Of a stretch of 64,000 nucleotides of DNA, positions 30,833-44,347 are shown piece by piece (positions within the stretch are counted from its first letter, which is position 1; each line of letters opens with the position of its first letter). A program made the position numbers and the translations under genes. Below the pieces are notes generated by a model. That model did no database searches. It saw only the letters and a program-made list of their open reading frames with translations, and was not told the DNA's origin. Source of the stretch: Phanerodontia chrysosporium (Eukaryota; Basidiomycota; Agaricomycetes; Polyporales; Phanerochaetaceae); assembly GCA_001910725.1 (NCBI GenBank), contig MJGA01000010.1, forward strand, positions 496,001 to 560,000. The letters run 5' to 3'.

Positions 30833-33800
30833 TCAATGACAAGCAGCGGCTTCTTCTGTTTGACGAGTGGACCCTTGTGAAGTCGAATGCCCTTGAGCCC
30901 GGTCTGCACAATACTGCCCCACTCGTTCGCGAGATCTACGGGGAGGTCCTGTCGAGACATGAAGTTTTCGATGTCGTTCGCGAGCTTTGTCCTCGCCTCA
31001 ATGCAACGGTATTTCATTCCGAAGATGTCGCGGCGAGGCTCTACAGCCCTCGAGAGTGGTTCGACGACCTTCAGCAGAGTTCTGCGTGACAATGTGTCAG
31101 AATATGCGCAAATAGAGCTACGACGTGCTTACACCAGCGTGGTCATCTCGTGCATGAGGTTGTCCAGCTCGAGGTGGCTCGTCGTCTGATCTGCGAGTTG
31201 TTTCTTGACGCCTGTCTTCTTGGCTCTAAGGTAGTTTATGATTCCCTTCGTAGCAACAGCGAGATGGGGATACGCCCAGAAGAACACTCTTCTCGAGATA
31301 CCGCTCCCGTTCCAACCTTCGTTTGCCGCTGCCACAAGAAATGCTTTGCATTCGCGCGCGAATAGGTCAGAGAACCGTCCGCTGATCTTGTTGCGTTTCA
31401 AGGGGGTGGTACGAGCAGACCTGCAAACGTTCAGAGCGTTCTTGACTGCTTCGAAGTCTTTCTCAGAGTAAACCTTGGCTTCTTGGACGTTCTTGAATAC
31501 GAGCTTCTCATGCTGTTCGTCGGTCATGCTGGTGATGGCATCCTCTGGGTCTACTTCTAGACGGTGGTCATGATGCGTGATATCTTCTGCTTTTCCATTA
31601 CGCGGATTGTTACAGCGCGAGGTGGTGAAGCTTGATGCGAGGTAGGTCTCCAGAAGGCGAGGGATTTCGGTTGACTCGCGATACACAACGCGGTGAGTGT
31701 AGGATGGAAGCGGAGCGGTTCTTGCGGCATTCAGGAGCTCGACGAGTGGGTCTGCCGTGCCGCCCAAGGAATTCTCTCGGATTGCGTGGACAAGATCTGA
31801 CCAGCGTCGTGCAGTTGCGAACCTAGGTAAGGCTGTAGTGACTAAAGACGCCTCTTCGTGAAAAACTAACCTTTGATATATGCGCGGGAAACGTTCAACT
31901 TGTCTTCCTGGAGCTGGCTTCAACGAGGTAACAACTTGCACAATACTAGAGCGCAGCTGCTCATCGCGCAAATTGTATCCGACTAGATGAACGAATGTAT
32001 AGTTAGGGCATCAGTCTGGGTACAGGAATGACTGCACATACGGTAAGAGATATTGTAGCAACTACAACCCTTCGATGAGTAAAGTGAGACCTGGCTAACG
32101 GCTCAACTTACATTCGCGCAATGTAGGCATTCCTGAGAGCAAACAGAGGTCCTGTTTGGCCTGACCCGAGTCGCAGATGATCTGTATGTGTGCTTCAGGC
32201 TGGGTTACCGCACTGACAGGACAACTTTCTCACCAGCTTGTGACTGTAGATATCCCAGTAACGTCTTCACAAACTCGAGGTACATCCAGCCGAGCTTGAT
32301 ATCGTTCGGACAAAGACCATCGAATAAATTCCCTAATCGCTGAAACCAGCTTGCAGGGAATGTGAGTCCATGGAAGTTGCCCCCTTGTTTGATACGCCGA
32401 GCGATCACGAGTGTACCGCACAGAGTATCTAGCAGATCGCACAGGAGGCCGACGTCAATCCGCAGCTTTCCTTCGATTATATGCCTGGTAGGCGAAGCCG
32501 TAGTGGTCAGAGGAGGGAAGCCCAAGCACAGGGCACAGACTACTTGCCTTGTCATGAGAATGGCACTGCTGAGTGCCGTATCTGCCTTCGCCACGAACCT
32601 GAGGAAGTCTTGGACAATGTCGACTTGATCCTCCCCACGCAGAAGCCAGTCTGGCCCAATATCTGATAGGCACGGAGCACGGAAAGCACCTGCAGGAATG
32701 TAGTCGGCCACCATGGAGTTAGACATAAAAGCGAACCGGAAGAGGTCGTTCAAGAAGTAAGACGGATCGCGGTTTGTCTTAAACAAGCTATCCGACAGCC
32801 AAGCGGAGATGACCTTCACAGCGTCTGCAGGAAGACTTTCGCCGCTGTTGACCAGGCTTCCGAACATAGAGATCGGCGGGTGAAGAACATCCTTGAGACG
32901 AATGAGCCAATACCTACATTGCACGGCTGTTATTCATTAGTTGCTTCTATGACAGCCAATATCGCGCACCTTTGCTGCTCTTGACGGGTTGACCATGCTT
33001 CGATGCCTCTGAGGGTATGATAGATGCGGATAATCGTAGCATGCAGTGATACTCGAGCATTGTAGGCGTGCTCGTCAAAAGTAGTGGTGGTATGTGTCCG
33101 ATCGCAGTCGCCCCCGACCTTGCACCGGCCTTCCAGAGTGAATTGGAGACAGACAGTGAGGGCCTTGCATTTCTTGCAGGCATCGATCGCCGGCCGGACG
33201 CGAGATGACAGGTGAAATTCAAGCAGACCCCGGAGGGACGACGCAAGGGTCCGACGATCCACGATGGCATATTTCGATGCTCCCTGGCGCCGTAAAAGAG
33301 CCTGGATGTCGGGCACCAAGCATAGAGGAGAATCGTTACGAACCCGATACTGAGTTGCACTAGGTTGGATAGCGAAGAGCTGATGGAGAACGGGATTTAC
33401 GGCAATGTTTGGGTCGTAGATTAGGCCTTCCAGAACATTGGCGTAGCGAAATAATTGGTCGAGACGTTCTTGGACAGCGAGCACAGGAGTGCACCTGATC
33501 TCCCAGGAATCGTGCATGTACGCTTGGTCGAGACAGAGCAGTGCCTCCGCCTCACGGCCGCATCCAAGTAGATCAAATCCAAGTCGAAGCAGTTGGTCTG
33601 TATTGTTAGACGCGAGTGTTGGTAAGACCAGCAGCTGCGCGACTCATCCGTGAGCATAACACTAAAGAAGTCAGGGCGTACACAGTACTAACCTCCATTC
33701 GTTGACCAAGAGGAAGAAGGTCAAGACACAATCTGGAGACGAGGGAGTGTAGCGAAGCGAAACGCTTGTTTCGAATATCGAAAGCGCAATTGACCAGCGT

Positions 33801-36800
33801 TGCGAACTTCCAGAACTCTGCCATAATGTGAGCCGCAACTTGCTCCTGGATTTGGAGGCTCACTCCATTCTTCGAACAGACGGAGACAGCTTGGGACAAG
33901 TTACTGTTGTCTAGATGAAAACGCACGAGTTCAGCATCTCGCCCTGACTCCTCGAGGAGCGCAGCCTTCGCGCTATCCGGGCCATAGGTATCGACGTATT
34001 CGTGCACGTCTCTGCCAACAGAACCTAATACACTCCGCGCCTTGCTGATGGTGATCGTTTCATGAGGATTCGTCCGATGAAATCAGTGCTCGAACTCACT
34101 TGATTTGGCCGTTTCTTAGATAAAAAAACGCAGCCACATGAATTAACTTCTGTGCGATTACGGGATCGACCGTGAAGGTCTGGACTACCCTGACGGCGTC
34201 GTCAAAGCGTCCGGCCAATCGGTAATGCTGAGCTGCAACAGTATAGAGATCGGCGTTCTCATAGCACTCTGCGGCATTGTCATGGTCGTCGGCGCGGATG
34301 TAACAATCTGCAGCCTGCCGGAGGTAAATCTTCCTATCTGCGGTGCTTCCATGAGCGACACAACGGAAGGCTTCTGCTGCCTGGATGAAAGTTGTGACGG
34401 AAGAAGGATCATCTGCATGAGAGCTCGCGGCTTTTCGACGAGCGGTTTCTCGCAGACTGTGCGCCTCTGATATTGCCCGATGGAGCGCGTACTTCTCTCC
34501 TGCACGACTGTAGGCGAGCACAGCTTCCTTGTAGTTCTTCTTGTGGAACAGGGCTTCCGCAGTGTCAGCCCATTGCTCATGTGATGAGTCTTGTGCGAGG
34601 CGAGGAACCTCAGTCCCAGGAGTCCAAACCTCAATTTGATTTCTTTGTGACCAAAGAAGCTGCAGGCCGGCTAAATGGACGACAGCTTATAATACGGATC
34701 CATCTGAAGACTCACTTGCATGGTTTCACCATTCGTAGAATAGTCCACTATCCAGAGGTTCGATCGTGCACGTGTCACCGCGACATAGAGGCATTTCAGC
34801 TGTAGTGAAGATCAAGACCTGAGGCGTTGATATTACGAGCAGGACCCGCACCTCAAAACAGAGTCCATGGTGTTTCACATCATCAAACACCGGAACAGCC
34901 TGTCGTCCTGGGGGAGGCAGTTGAGGAGAACTCGCCACTGGGATGCGCTAATGGTGGAGTCGGAGAAGAAGTTGTACAAAAGAACCTGTGTAGCACAGTT
35001 AATGGCAGACACTGGGATGATCATCGTCAAATCGAAGACCTACATCCTCAAATTCTTGTCCCTTGCTTTCGTACGGTGTCCTGCAACAGAGCTTTTTATG
35101 AGCAACTAGGACGCCCATTTTATGCAGAAAACTCACAAGATGACCCCAACACTACCGAACTTGCGGCGTAACTCGTCTCTGGCAGCGTCATTTCGGACGA
35201 GAATGCCTGATAGAGTGGATTATTGCCAGCCGCAAACTGGTGTCAAAGATACTCACATTGTTGGGCCCCAAATTCAATTGGGACATCTCGGCTGAGTAGA
35301 CTAACTTAGCCTGCGCTTGGACATCTCGACATGGGAACATACTTCGCACTACGCATGAACTGAATAAAATGGGGCATCCTTGAGTCGTCGGTGCCGCCGA
35401 TGAAGAGAGGCTTGGGGCCTTCAATCAGGCCCTTCTCTTCCTCTAGCACGTCAATACTATTCCGCCAAAATTTGACAATGATGCTAATGATGGTTTGAGC
35501 AGCTTGGACAATGCCGGAATGGGATCTGAAGTTGCGGTTCAGGTGGAAGTACCCAGGATTATGTGTGTTTGTCTGCCCCTAAGTGGTGGGTTGAGAAAGT
35601 TATTGCGCTAAGAGCGATCTCATGCGCACCTCGAGCTGGAAGATAGTATCCTTCAATTCGTTGAACTTGAAGGAGCTTCCCGCGCTGATTGTCTGAGCAG
35701 TGTCGCCCGCCCAGAACATGCCTTCAGGACGTCGACAAATGGTGCGCAATACTACGAAGAGGAAGGATGAGTGCAAGAGCAGGGTAGATAGGAATGGATC
35801 GTACTTTCGGCGTCAGCCAGCAAGTTATCCTGGACCTCGTCTACATATCTACGAGATTGACGCAAGAATGAGTGCAAATATCGATCAACACTGTTCCAAG
35901 CCACTTACGTGTAGTCAGCCTTCGTTCCCAGAACCGTCTCGCTCTGGCGCAGGCGCTGCACCAAGGCTCGTGTCCTGTTTGCTTCAGTTGGAGTCTGTGA
36001 TATAGATGAGAAGCGGACACACCGGTCAGCTGCATCATACTCCGATTTGAGCGCTTTCCGCTTGGTATACAGCTCGAACAAGTTGTAGATAGTGCCCTTG
36101 CAGCTAATCGGCACACTGCTGTCGCAACCAGCCTCCATGTAAGTCGCTCTATCGAGGTATCCGTCGTTGCTTTTCAGTGCTTGCTTGGATCCCTTGATGA
36201 CTCCTGGAGAAGTGTTACCAACACATTCTCACGCCACCATAACAGACGCACCCATGAATTGCGAAAAGACAAGGAAAGGATCTGGCCCGCGATGTCAACA
36301 GCGCCATGCTCAGCGTACGCGGACATAACGTACCGAGCCTCTTGGTGAGATACTCCGGGAAATGAGCCCAATACGATTCCAGGAATGTTGCATAGGAGAT
36401 AAACGACGGTCGGCTTTGCAGCATATATTCATTAGTCGGTTGGTCGTCATGATCAGAGGTTGCCCGGTCCCGCCGGCGTATGTCTTCGTCAATATCCATG
36501 AAGTCTTCCTCGAGCAATCGGCAAACCTGGGAAGACTGTTATTTCGCCTGATATCTGAGTATCAAATTAGAACATACTCGATGGTAGGTAAGGAAAAGTG
36601 GGAAGTGTTCATCGGTGAGTTCCGAGAACTTCTTCGGCAAGTCCTCACGATATTCCTCTTCTTCGTCACGATCGTACAGCCCAGACACCCGGTAGCCGTC
36701 GGGACCATCTGTGACGGCATACGCACGGTTATCCCTAACCATGTCTCTGGCCTCGAAGAAAGCGGTCATCCTCTCGTAGTACTCTTTTACCTTGTCTGCC

Positions 36801-39142
36801 AGCATGGCAGACTGGGTCACGAAGATTTGGCGAGGGCGAGGTATTGCTCCTGCATGGCGTCGTATACTCCACATTCGCTCGATTCCGACCATTTTGATTA
36901 CCATGGTCATAGTTTTCCTGGAATTAACAGGTCATCGATCTATGAGTACGAGGGATTTGAACAGAACTCGCTACGCACCCTGTGCCGCTACGGCCAATGA
37001 CGAAGCAAGATCCTGCGTGCAGGACAATTGTCTGCTCTTCTGGTCTGTAGAGTTGGAGTAAGCTCAAACTCTGGATGCGTCATCACTAGATACATACGAC
37101 AGTTGGAAAAGAGGTGCGACATCCTCGTCGTGCGTAATTGCTACAGTATCATCAGTGAGAGCAACACCTAAGACTACGAGGACAGAGTTGCGAACAGAAG
37201 AGGAGATCCTGTAAGATCACGTCAATTGAGTCAAACTCGAAGATCCGTTTGCGCCCTTACCTGAGTGAAAGCTGCGAACTTCTCGGAGCTGCGAGCGAGT
37301 CAATTCAGCCTCTCGTGTGTGACCTGCTTGGTGTATGTTTACTTACACAAGCAGCGCTTGGAGCTGAGGGGTTGGCAGACAAATTATCAGCTTAGAAATA
37401 TCAACGTCGTCTGCAACACCTACCTCCCGCTTATCCTTGATGCTGAGGTCCGGTAAGTCGATCTCCTCGTTCTGGAGATGCACCTTCTTGGGCGGCCACG
37501 ACAGAGGCAGGACCGCCGCACCACCACGATAGCGCTGCGGCTTACACCTAGTGGAAAACGTTACGAGACCAGGTAGTAGTGGGTCTGGCTTGTATGCGCA
37601 CCTGTGTCGATACTCCGCACCAGCACCAGAGATCTTCTGAGACATAGCAGACCAGAAGCGCGGCCCGTGTAGCTGGGCATGGGTATAGATTCCGTAGACC
37701 CAGATGACTGTATGTGCTGTCAGAACGACGAAGAATCTGCACTAGTATTCAAATCCGCAAACCTTGTGTCTCGACCTGAGTTGCATCGATATTGTATGGA
37801 TTGGGAGACTGTCGGTGGGTAGCGAAGACTTACCTCAGACTCAATCTCCTGCACACAATGTATTTGATACTGCGGGGAAGTCAATATAGGAGCAGAGCGG
37901 CAGGGTGTACGACTGAACTCACCACAAGCCTTGTATCTCCGGTCATTTTTGCCTCGTATATCGGCACACTATTGTTGCTCGGCCCATCCAATCGTTTTTG
38001 ATTGTCCGCAGAGAAGAGCCCATGGGATAGCTCCCTGATCGCAGGGAGTGAGGATATGCCGAAGGAAGTTCGAGTCATGAGCGCCATACCTGAGTTTCTT
38101 CATTACAATCTCATATAGCGGCGGATTTCGCTTCCCGAAGACCTTCAGGTCCTTTTGCGCTCGTTGAGGCAGGAAGACGCGCCACGCTCCAAATCCGTCA
38201 GCACTTGGGAGACAAAGCGCGCCCCTCAGTGCTTCGGTCGCATCCGACGAGGGTAGACCTCGCGCTTCCACCTCGTTCGAGTTCTGCCCGTAAACGGCAG
38301 AGGCGGTAGTGGATTTTGGGATACACGTGTCTCTGATAGATTCGGCGTACACTGGGTTACGAAGAGCCTGGAGATAGTCCTGAAGATTGCGCGGTCGTGT
38401 AAGTGAATGCTTCGCGCTGCATGAGAACTGAGCGCACCTTCAGAATCTCTTTCTGCGCTGCGAGGATCTCCTTCACAGCTCTAGGCACTTGGTCCCTACT
38501 CGTCGGCCTATCGACATTGAGTTGTGCGAAGACGGACTTGTTCAATGAAGGCATCTCTGCTGCGCGCTTCTGCTGCTTCGCCACACTTCGTGAGAGGCAC
38601 TTAGCCTTGCCCTTGCCTTGTTGTTCATTGTTTCCAACCTCTATCGCCTCTGCGAGGTCATCGCAGAGGGGTGCGAGGAGGCCTAGCGCTTGTGGCGCAG
38701 AGTCGACCGCCTCTGCGTGTCTGCAAGCATCTGCCGACGGGAGATGTGCGCTGAAGTAGGTTGCAAGGTGCTGTAGCAAGGTATGCGCAAAACACCTCCC
38801 AAACTCCTTAGCGGCCGTACAGAACGTTGCAAGAGAGGCCGCTTCCAAGGAGGCATACGAACTCGGAGATAGCACTGTGAAGATGGAAGAGAGACTCAGC
38901 GTACAGCTAATCACCCTAACGCGCGTGAAATCACCTGAGACGATGTATTCGAAGAGCCCCTTCTGGGCCAACAATTGGGACAGGATGTGGATTGTGTCGA
39001 CTACCGCGTTGGCGAGATGGGACTCGACGATGCCAACGGCAATGTCGAGGTTCATCTCGTCGGCAAGCGCAGATGCATCGAATATATCCGGGTCGAGTCT
39101 GACGCGCTTTTGTTGCAAGTGCAAGGCTTTAGGGCCTTCCAT
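30805..39142 (-). CDS. Giant UvrD-type helicase with TPR and CCCH regions (TRANK1-like, paralog B)
   Basis: The ATG at 39142 gives MEGPKALHLQQKRVRLDPDI. About 2,000 residues in many exons. Order: N-terminal domain (FEYIVSG), conserved YLQALRNPVYAES, and an AD-binding-like block (DGFGAWRVFLPQRAQKDLKV). The SF1 helicase follows: Walker A FVIGRSGTG-KTMTM (split by an intron at about 36911), RQIFVTQSAMLADKV, DEVQD (about 35812-35847), FWAGDTAQTIS, NRNFRSHSGIV, KGQEFEDV and CLYVAVTRARSNLW (about 34740). A helical-repeat region, a CCCH finger C-x8-C-x5-C-x3-H (33093-33158) and a C-terminal domain (FFWAYPHLAV) complete it, ending IDDEELIWGA. One frame change near 34925 (QWRVLL to PPPGRQAVPVFDDV) implies a 1-nt deletion or a sequencing error. 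It lies in tandem with NACHT N3. Confidence 0.85.
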
Positions 39143-39558
39143 TGTTGCGTCGAGCTGGTTGGGGGAAAACAAAACCTCGTGTGGAACTCCTGCTCTCGCC
39201 TTATGTACCTTATCCCCTCGTGTGTGATATTGATCGCAGTTCTAAGTGGGTTACTCCTCCATTGCTATATAGAGCTTGGTATGAGTTTCAGCAAGTCATG
39301 TACCGAGTAATATGCCAGTGCTCATCTATAGGGTTGAAAACGCCAAGGCAGCCAAAAGACGGTCATAGTAAGACAGGATAATAATAGCAGAACCTCGAAG
39401 TGGCTTCGACATCAACCTACAACGTCGCGAAAAACGAGTGCAAACGTTCAACGTTCATGGCCGTCGAACGTGAGCGCTAGCGCTGAGCAGGCAACGCAGC
39501 GCGCTTGGCGCATCACGCGGTCACAGAGCGGAGCACGTGGCGGCGCTTGTTGCCCCCA

Positions 39559-39650
39559 CGTACGACGGGCCTGCAGCGGTGTCCCACCCAGGTCTCGCCT
39601 TCTCCACCTCCACTATCCGGCCAGCCTCCGCCCTCGTCACCCATCTCACA
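39559..39650. repeat. 92-bp direct repeat, copy 2 (upstream of helicase B)
   Basis: Partner of 30437-30528. It sits 417 bp beyond the start codon of paralog B and 78 bp before the SEC4 start, inside the B/SEC4 divergent promoter. Confidence 0.85.
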
Positions 39651-39727
39651 ATCGGTTAGGAAACTCGGCACCCCGCTCGTAGGACCTTGTTCCACATTTT
39701 GCTCAATTTCCGCGGAATCACAGGACC

Positions 39728-40654
<927 letters not shown>

Positions 40655-40852
40655 TAGAACTCAACATGGACAACGTACTTTCCTTGTTTGTGTGTTTTGT
40701 ATGGGTGATTCCCTATCGTGCCTCTTGCCAGCGGTCGGTCTTCTCTCAATGTATTTCACTCTAACCTATTATTTTACGCCAAGAAATGACTCCCGTATCC
40801 GGAACAACAAAGATCTGCTCTGTTATCGTAGACTAGACCTGGTCGACCTGTT

Positions 40853-43734
40853 TCACATCGGGACCGAGGAATTCCAGTTGCCACCCCACCACCGCTTGAT
40901 GCGCTCCCCGCCCCACTCCTCGTACTCGGCCTTCGTGACGCTGACGCGCGGGAATTCCTCCGTCTGCGCAAAGTCTGCCATGCCGCGCCAGGCGTCGTTG
41001 AATGGGTCTGCGGCGCGCACAATCTGGAGCGGCATGTCCGGTGGGAGGATCGGCCGCAGGGTGGAGTGCAGGCGCGGGATGAGGCCCTTGAGCTGCGATG
41101 GGCCGCCCGTCACGAACACGTTCTAGAAGGCGTCATCAGTGGGACACGGAAGGCGGCAGAGAAGCGTGCGGCGTGCGGCGTACGTTCACGAGCCGCCCCT
41201 TCTCAGCGTCGGAGAAGCGTCCGAGGATGTTCTGCAGGACCTCGCCGATCCCCGCGGAGTCGACACCCGCCATGCTTGGCGAGAACCACGCTTCGCAGAC
41301 GCGCCACCGCTCGACGTTGAGGTGGATGCGGGCCTTGCCTGTCGAGACAGCTCAGGCCTCGTGCGAGATCAGCAGTTGAGAAAGTTACCTTCGACGTTGC
41401 CCTCGTCGTACTGTGGCCTGAAAGCCTGCATGAGTGCGCCTCGTTGTGACGTCAGCGATGCATGCGTGTGTTCCATCGTGAACGTCGGGTCGAACGCCAG
41501 CAGCTTCTGCTCGACAGTCTGGAGGTTGACGAGGTCTTCCTCCTCGTCTGAGGACTCTGCCGCAGTGTTCTGCAGACCCGTTAGCCTGACGACACCCGTG
41601 GTACGAATGCACGTACAATCTTGCGGTAAATGGCCCAGTCAGCATCGTCTGCGCCAAACGTGTCCTCTGCGCGAGCCAGTTAGTGTTCGCCCAACTTCAC
41701 CAAGGAAACAAGGCTCACCTGAGCCCGTCTTCCTCTTCCGCTTGGGGACGCGCTCGTCCGCAGCAAGGTTCGCGATGCTCTTCATACGCGCCTGCGCCGC
41801 GGCACTTTTGCGGTCGCTCAGCGCGGCCTTGCGCCGTCCGCGCTCCTTGATCCTGTTCATGATCGCCTCGTGCTCCTTGCGCATCCGCGTCGCCCATGCC
41901 CCGAGGTCCAGCTCACGCTCCTCTTCCTCTTTGCGCTCCTCGGCCTCGCGCTCCTCGCGCTCACGCTCTTTTTCCTTGCGCGCGCGTTCACGCGCCTCGA
42001 ACCCGGCTTTCATGAGGCGCTGCTTCTTCTTCTCTTTAAGCCCTTCCTCGTCGAGCTGCAAGCCAAGATCAGCAATAGGGAGCATGCTTGGGCTGTAGGA
42101 CATGCCTCTTCGTCCGGGACATCGACGAGCGGGAAGCTTGGCGGCTCCTCCTGCATCTCATCACCGTCCGCATCCTTCTTGCGCGCCTTCTTGAGGTCGC
42201 CCTCTAGTTTCTTAATGGCACCATCAAGCGCGGCATCGTTGTCAAATCCCTCCTCCCTTAGCGTGTTCTATGTAGCCAATTCTCAGCATATGAGCATCCG
42301 ATAGCTGAAACAAACATACAGCCCAGTCTTTCTTGTTCTCCTCTTCGCGTCTCTCTCGCAAGGTCGTGAGGTACTGCAAATCCGCCTCCTTCTGTTGGAG
42401 CTATGTTTCGTCGCTTGTAAGTCCACGGTTTTTGTCCCAGACAGACAGTTGCTTACCTTCTCTTCGCGCGCTTTCGCAGCCAGTTCCTGGAGCTTCCTAC
42501 CTTGTTCCCTTCTGCGTTCTGCTATCTTCTGCAGCTCCTCTTCCGTCTTTTCTTCCGCGGCCGGAGCAGCAAACGGGAACTGTATGACCTTCTCGTGTGC
42601 TCGCATCTGCGCTGGGTCTTTCAGTCTCCGCAAGAGACCGGTGTAATCCACGGAGAATTCGCAGAGGTTTTGGAATAGCCACTGCAAGTGCGTGAGTATG
42701 CCAGTTGACGCGCGGTGAAGGGGTATCCCACGTTTGTTTGAGCGGTGGTGACGCGCGTAGGGAAAGTCGGGTATTTCAGCTGTATCAGTTTGAGAAGGTA
42801 CTCATTCGCTTGAGTTGCGCCCCAAGGTATCCTGAACGACGCGTCAAGACATTGACCAAAGGTATAGAACGGGGCACATACCGCTTTGCATGGCTCATTA
42901 TCCCCTTACCGTTCAGCATAGGGATCACGGATGTTGAGGCGGTATTGAAGGACAAGACAATACCATCAGAGGTGAATGGAACTGGGGGAGAAGGCAAGTT
43001 GTTGTGGTAGAAGGACATCACAGAGTCGACGCCGTATGCCAATGACGGGACGGAATAGAGCTCGAACAGGAGCTCCGACGTTACTACGAGCCTACCATTG
43101 AGAATACACGTAATATGAAGTTCGAAGACACTCACATGCACGAGAGTGAAGCGGGGAGGCTAGTCGTTCTGTCATGAACACGGGATGTTCAATTGTGGGG
43201 GTGTCGATTCCGAGGTGGATGAAAGCATAATCCAAAGCGTTCTCCTATGTCCCCGCATAATCACTGGTTATTCTGTTGTCACTTTCTGATCCACAAAATA
43301 GCATGCAAGGCGGCGAAATGGGAACCAATCCATTAAGTGGACGCGATGTACACAGGCGCCACACCAAGGGGTCAGGGCAATCTCCCACCAGATGCGAGCC
43401 AAAGTCAGAGAACGGCACTCACCAACGCGTCAAAGTTCAACAAGACATCGCCCTCCCAAGGATACCTCGCCTGACTCCTGGCCCCACTTTCGATGTCCAC
43501 CGCTTCCCCCATAAGGATCAAGGGCCGGTTCTGCTTCCTGTCCTTGAACTTGGCAATGACATTTGGCACGCTTACAGGGCTGCTAGAGGTAGCAAACCCA
43601 AAGCGCAGGTTCGTGGAGCCATTGTCGATAATCAGCGGTGTTCCCGTTCCGCGAAACTCGTCGTAGGACGCGGGTTGGCGGACTGTAGGTAGTGGCGGGT
43701 TCGGAATGCGGATGAGTTCAGGTGTCTCTGCCAT
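40853..43734 (-). CDS. ARP5: Actin-related protein 5, INO80 remodeller subunit
   Basis: Nuclear subunit of the INO80 chromatin-remodelling complex. Start ATG 43734: MAETPELIRIPNPPLPTVRQ. The actin phosphate-1 loop is LIIDNGSTNLRFGFA. The next exon encodes ENALDYAFIHLGIDTPTIEH, then YGVDSVMSFYHNN and STSVIPMLNGKGIMSHAKR. The Arp5-specific insertion is a long charged coiled region (EEELQKIAERRREQGRKLQE at about 42500; REKEREREEREAEERKEEEE at about 41930). The C-terminal actin fold resumes with FVTGGPSQLKGLIPRLHST, and the tail WGGNWNSSVPM ends at 40853. Size and the insertion distinguish it from Arp4, Arp6 and Arp8. No break seen. Confidence 0.9.
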
Positions 43735-44347
43735 GTTGGCTCGTGTACGGTCGTGGAAGTGGGTTTCTGGTCGTAGGCAGTGTACCTACAGAACGGAAGA
43801 CAGTGAAGACGACCGGCGAAGGTGTGTAGAGATTGCTAACGTGCAGCTTTGAGGATGATTGCACCTGCCGCACTCGCTCACGACCGTGAGAACTGCCTGC
43901 CTTACGTAGACGCGGGGAATGCGCGAGCGCCGGCGGGAAGGGAACGCGTCGGCGCGTTCTCGACTCTTCGCCATGACCCACTTCAAGCTTCAGTCTTTGG
44001 CACGACGAGCCTAGTCTTTCTTGCATTTACATGTTCGATGTACACTGTGTGCGACATGGATATCTTACTTATAGCGCATCACGCTTTATGCAGACATCAA
44101 GAGGATCGTGCGCCTATTCGTACAAACTTTGGCAAGTGACTTGCTGTACAATCTTTGAAGCTTGAAGCTTGATCATTCCTAGACCTTATGTAGCCCTCTT
44201 AGCTGATTGAGTATTCCATTTGAGGACAGATTGCTCTTCGGACGTTCCCATACATGAGGCAGGACCCGCCCAATATAAAGCTTGCTCTCGCGAGTGATGG
44301 AACGCACCGAACTTCCACGGTAATACCATCGTACAACGGCCACTACC
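43735..44347. promoter_or_regulatory. Divergent promoter between ARP5 and helicase paralog C
   Basis: 613 bp between the start codons. A TATAAAG-like element at about 44274 on the plus strand lies about 75 bp before the paralog C ATG. No gene is supported inside. Confidence 0.45.

Noticed and set aside
41139..42098. 319-codon plus-strand frame rich in Ser/Arg opposite ARP5
   Set aside because: It is the complement of the Glu/Arg-rich coiled insertion of Arp5, which naturally reads as Ser/Leu/Arg on the other strand.
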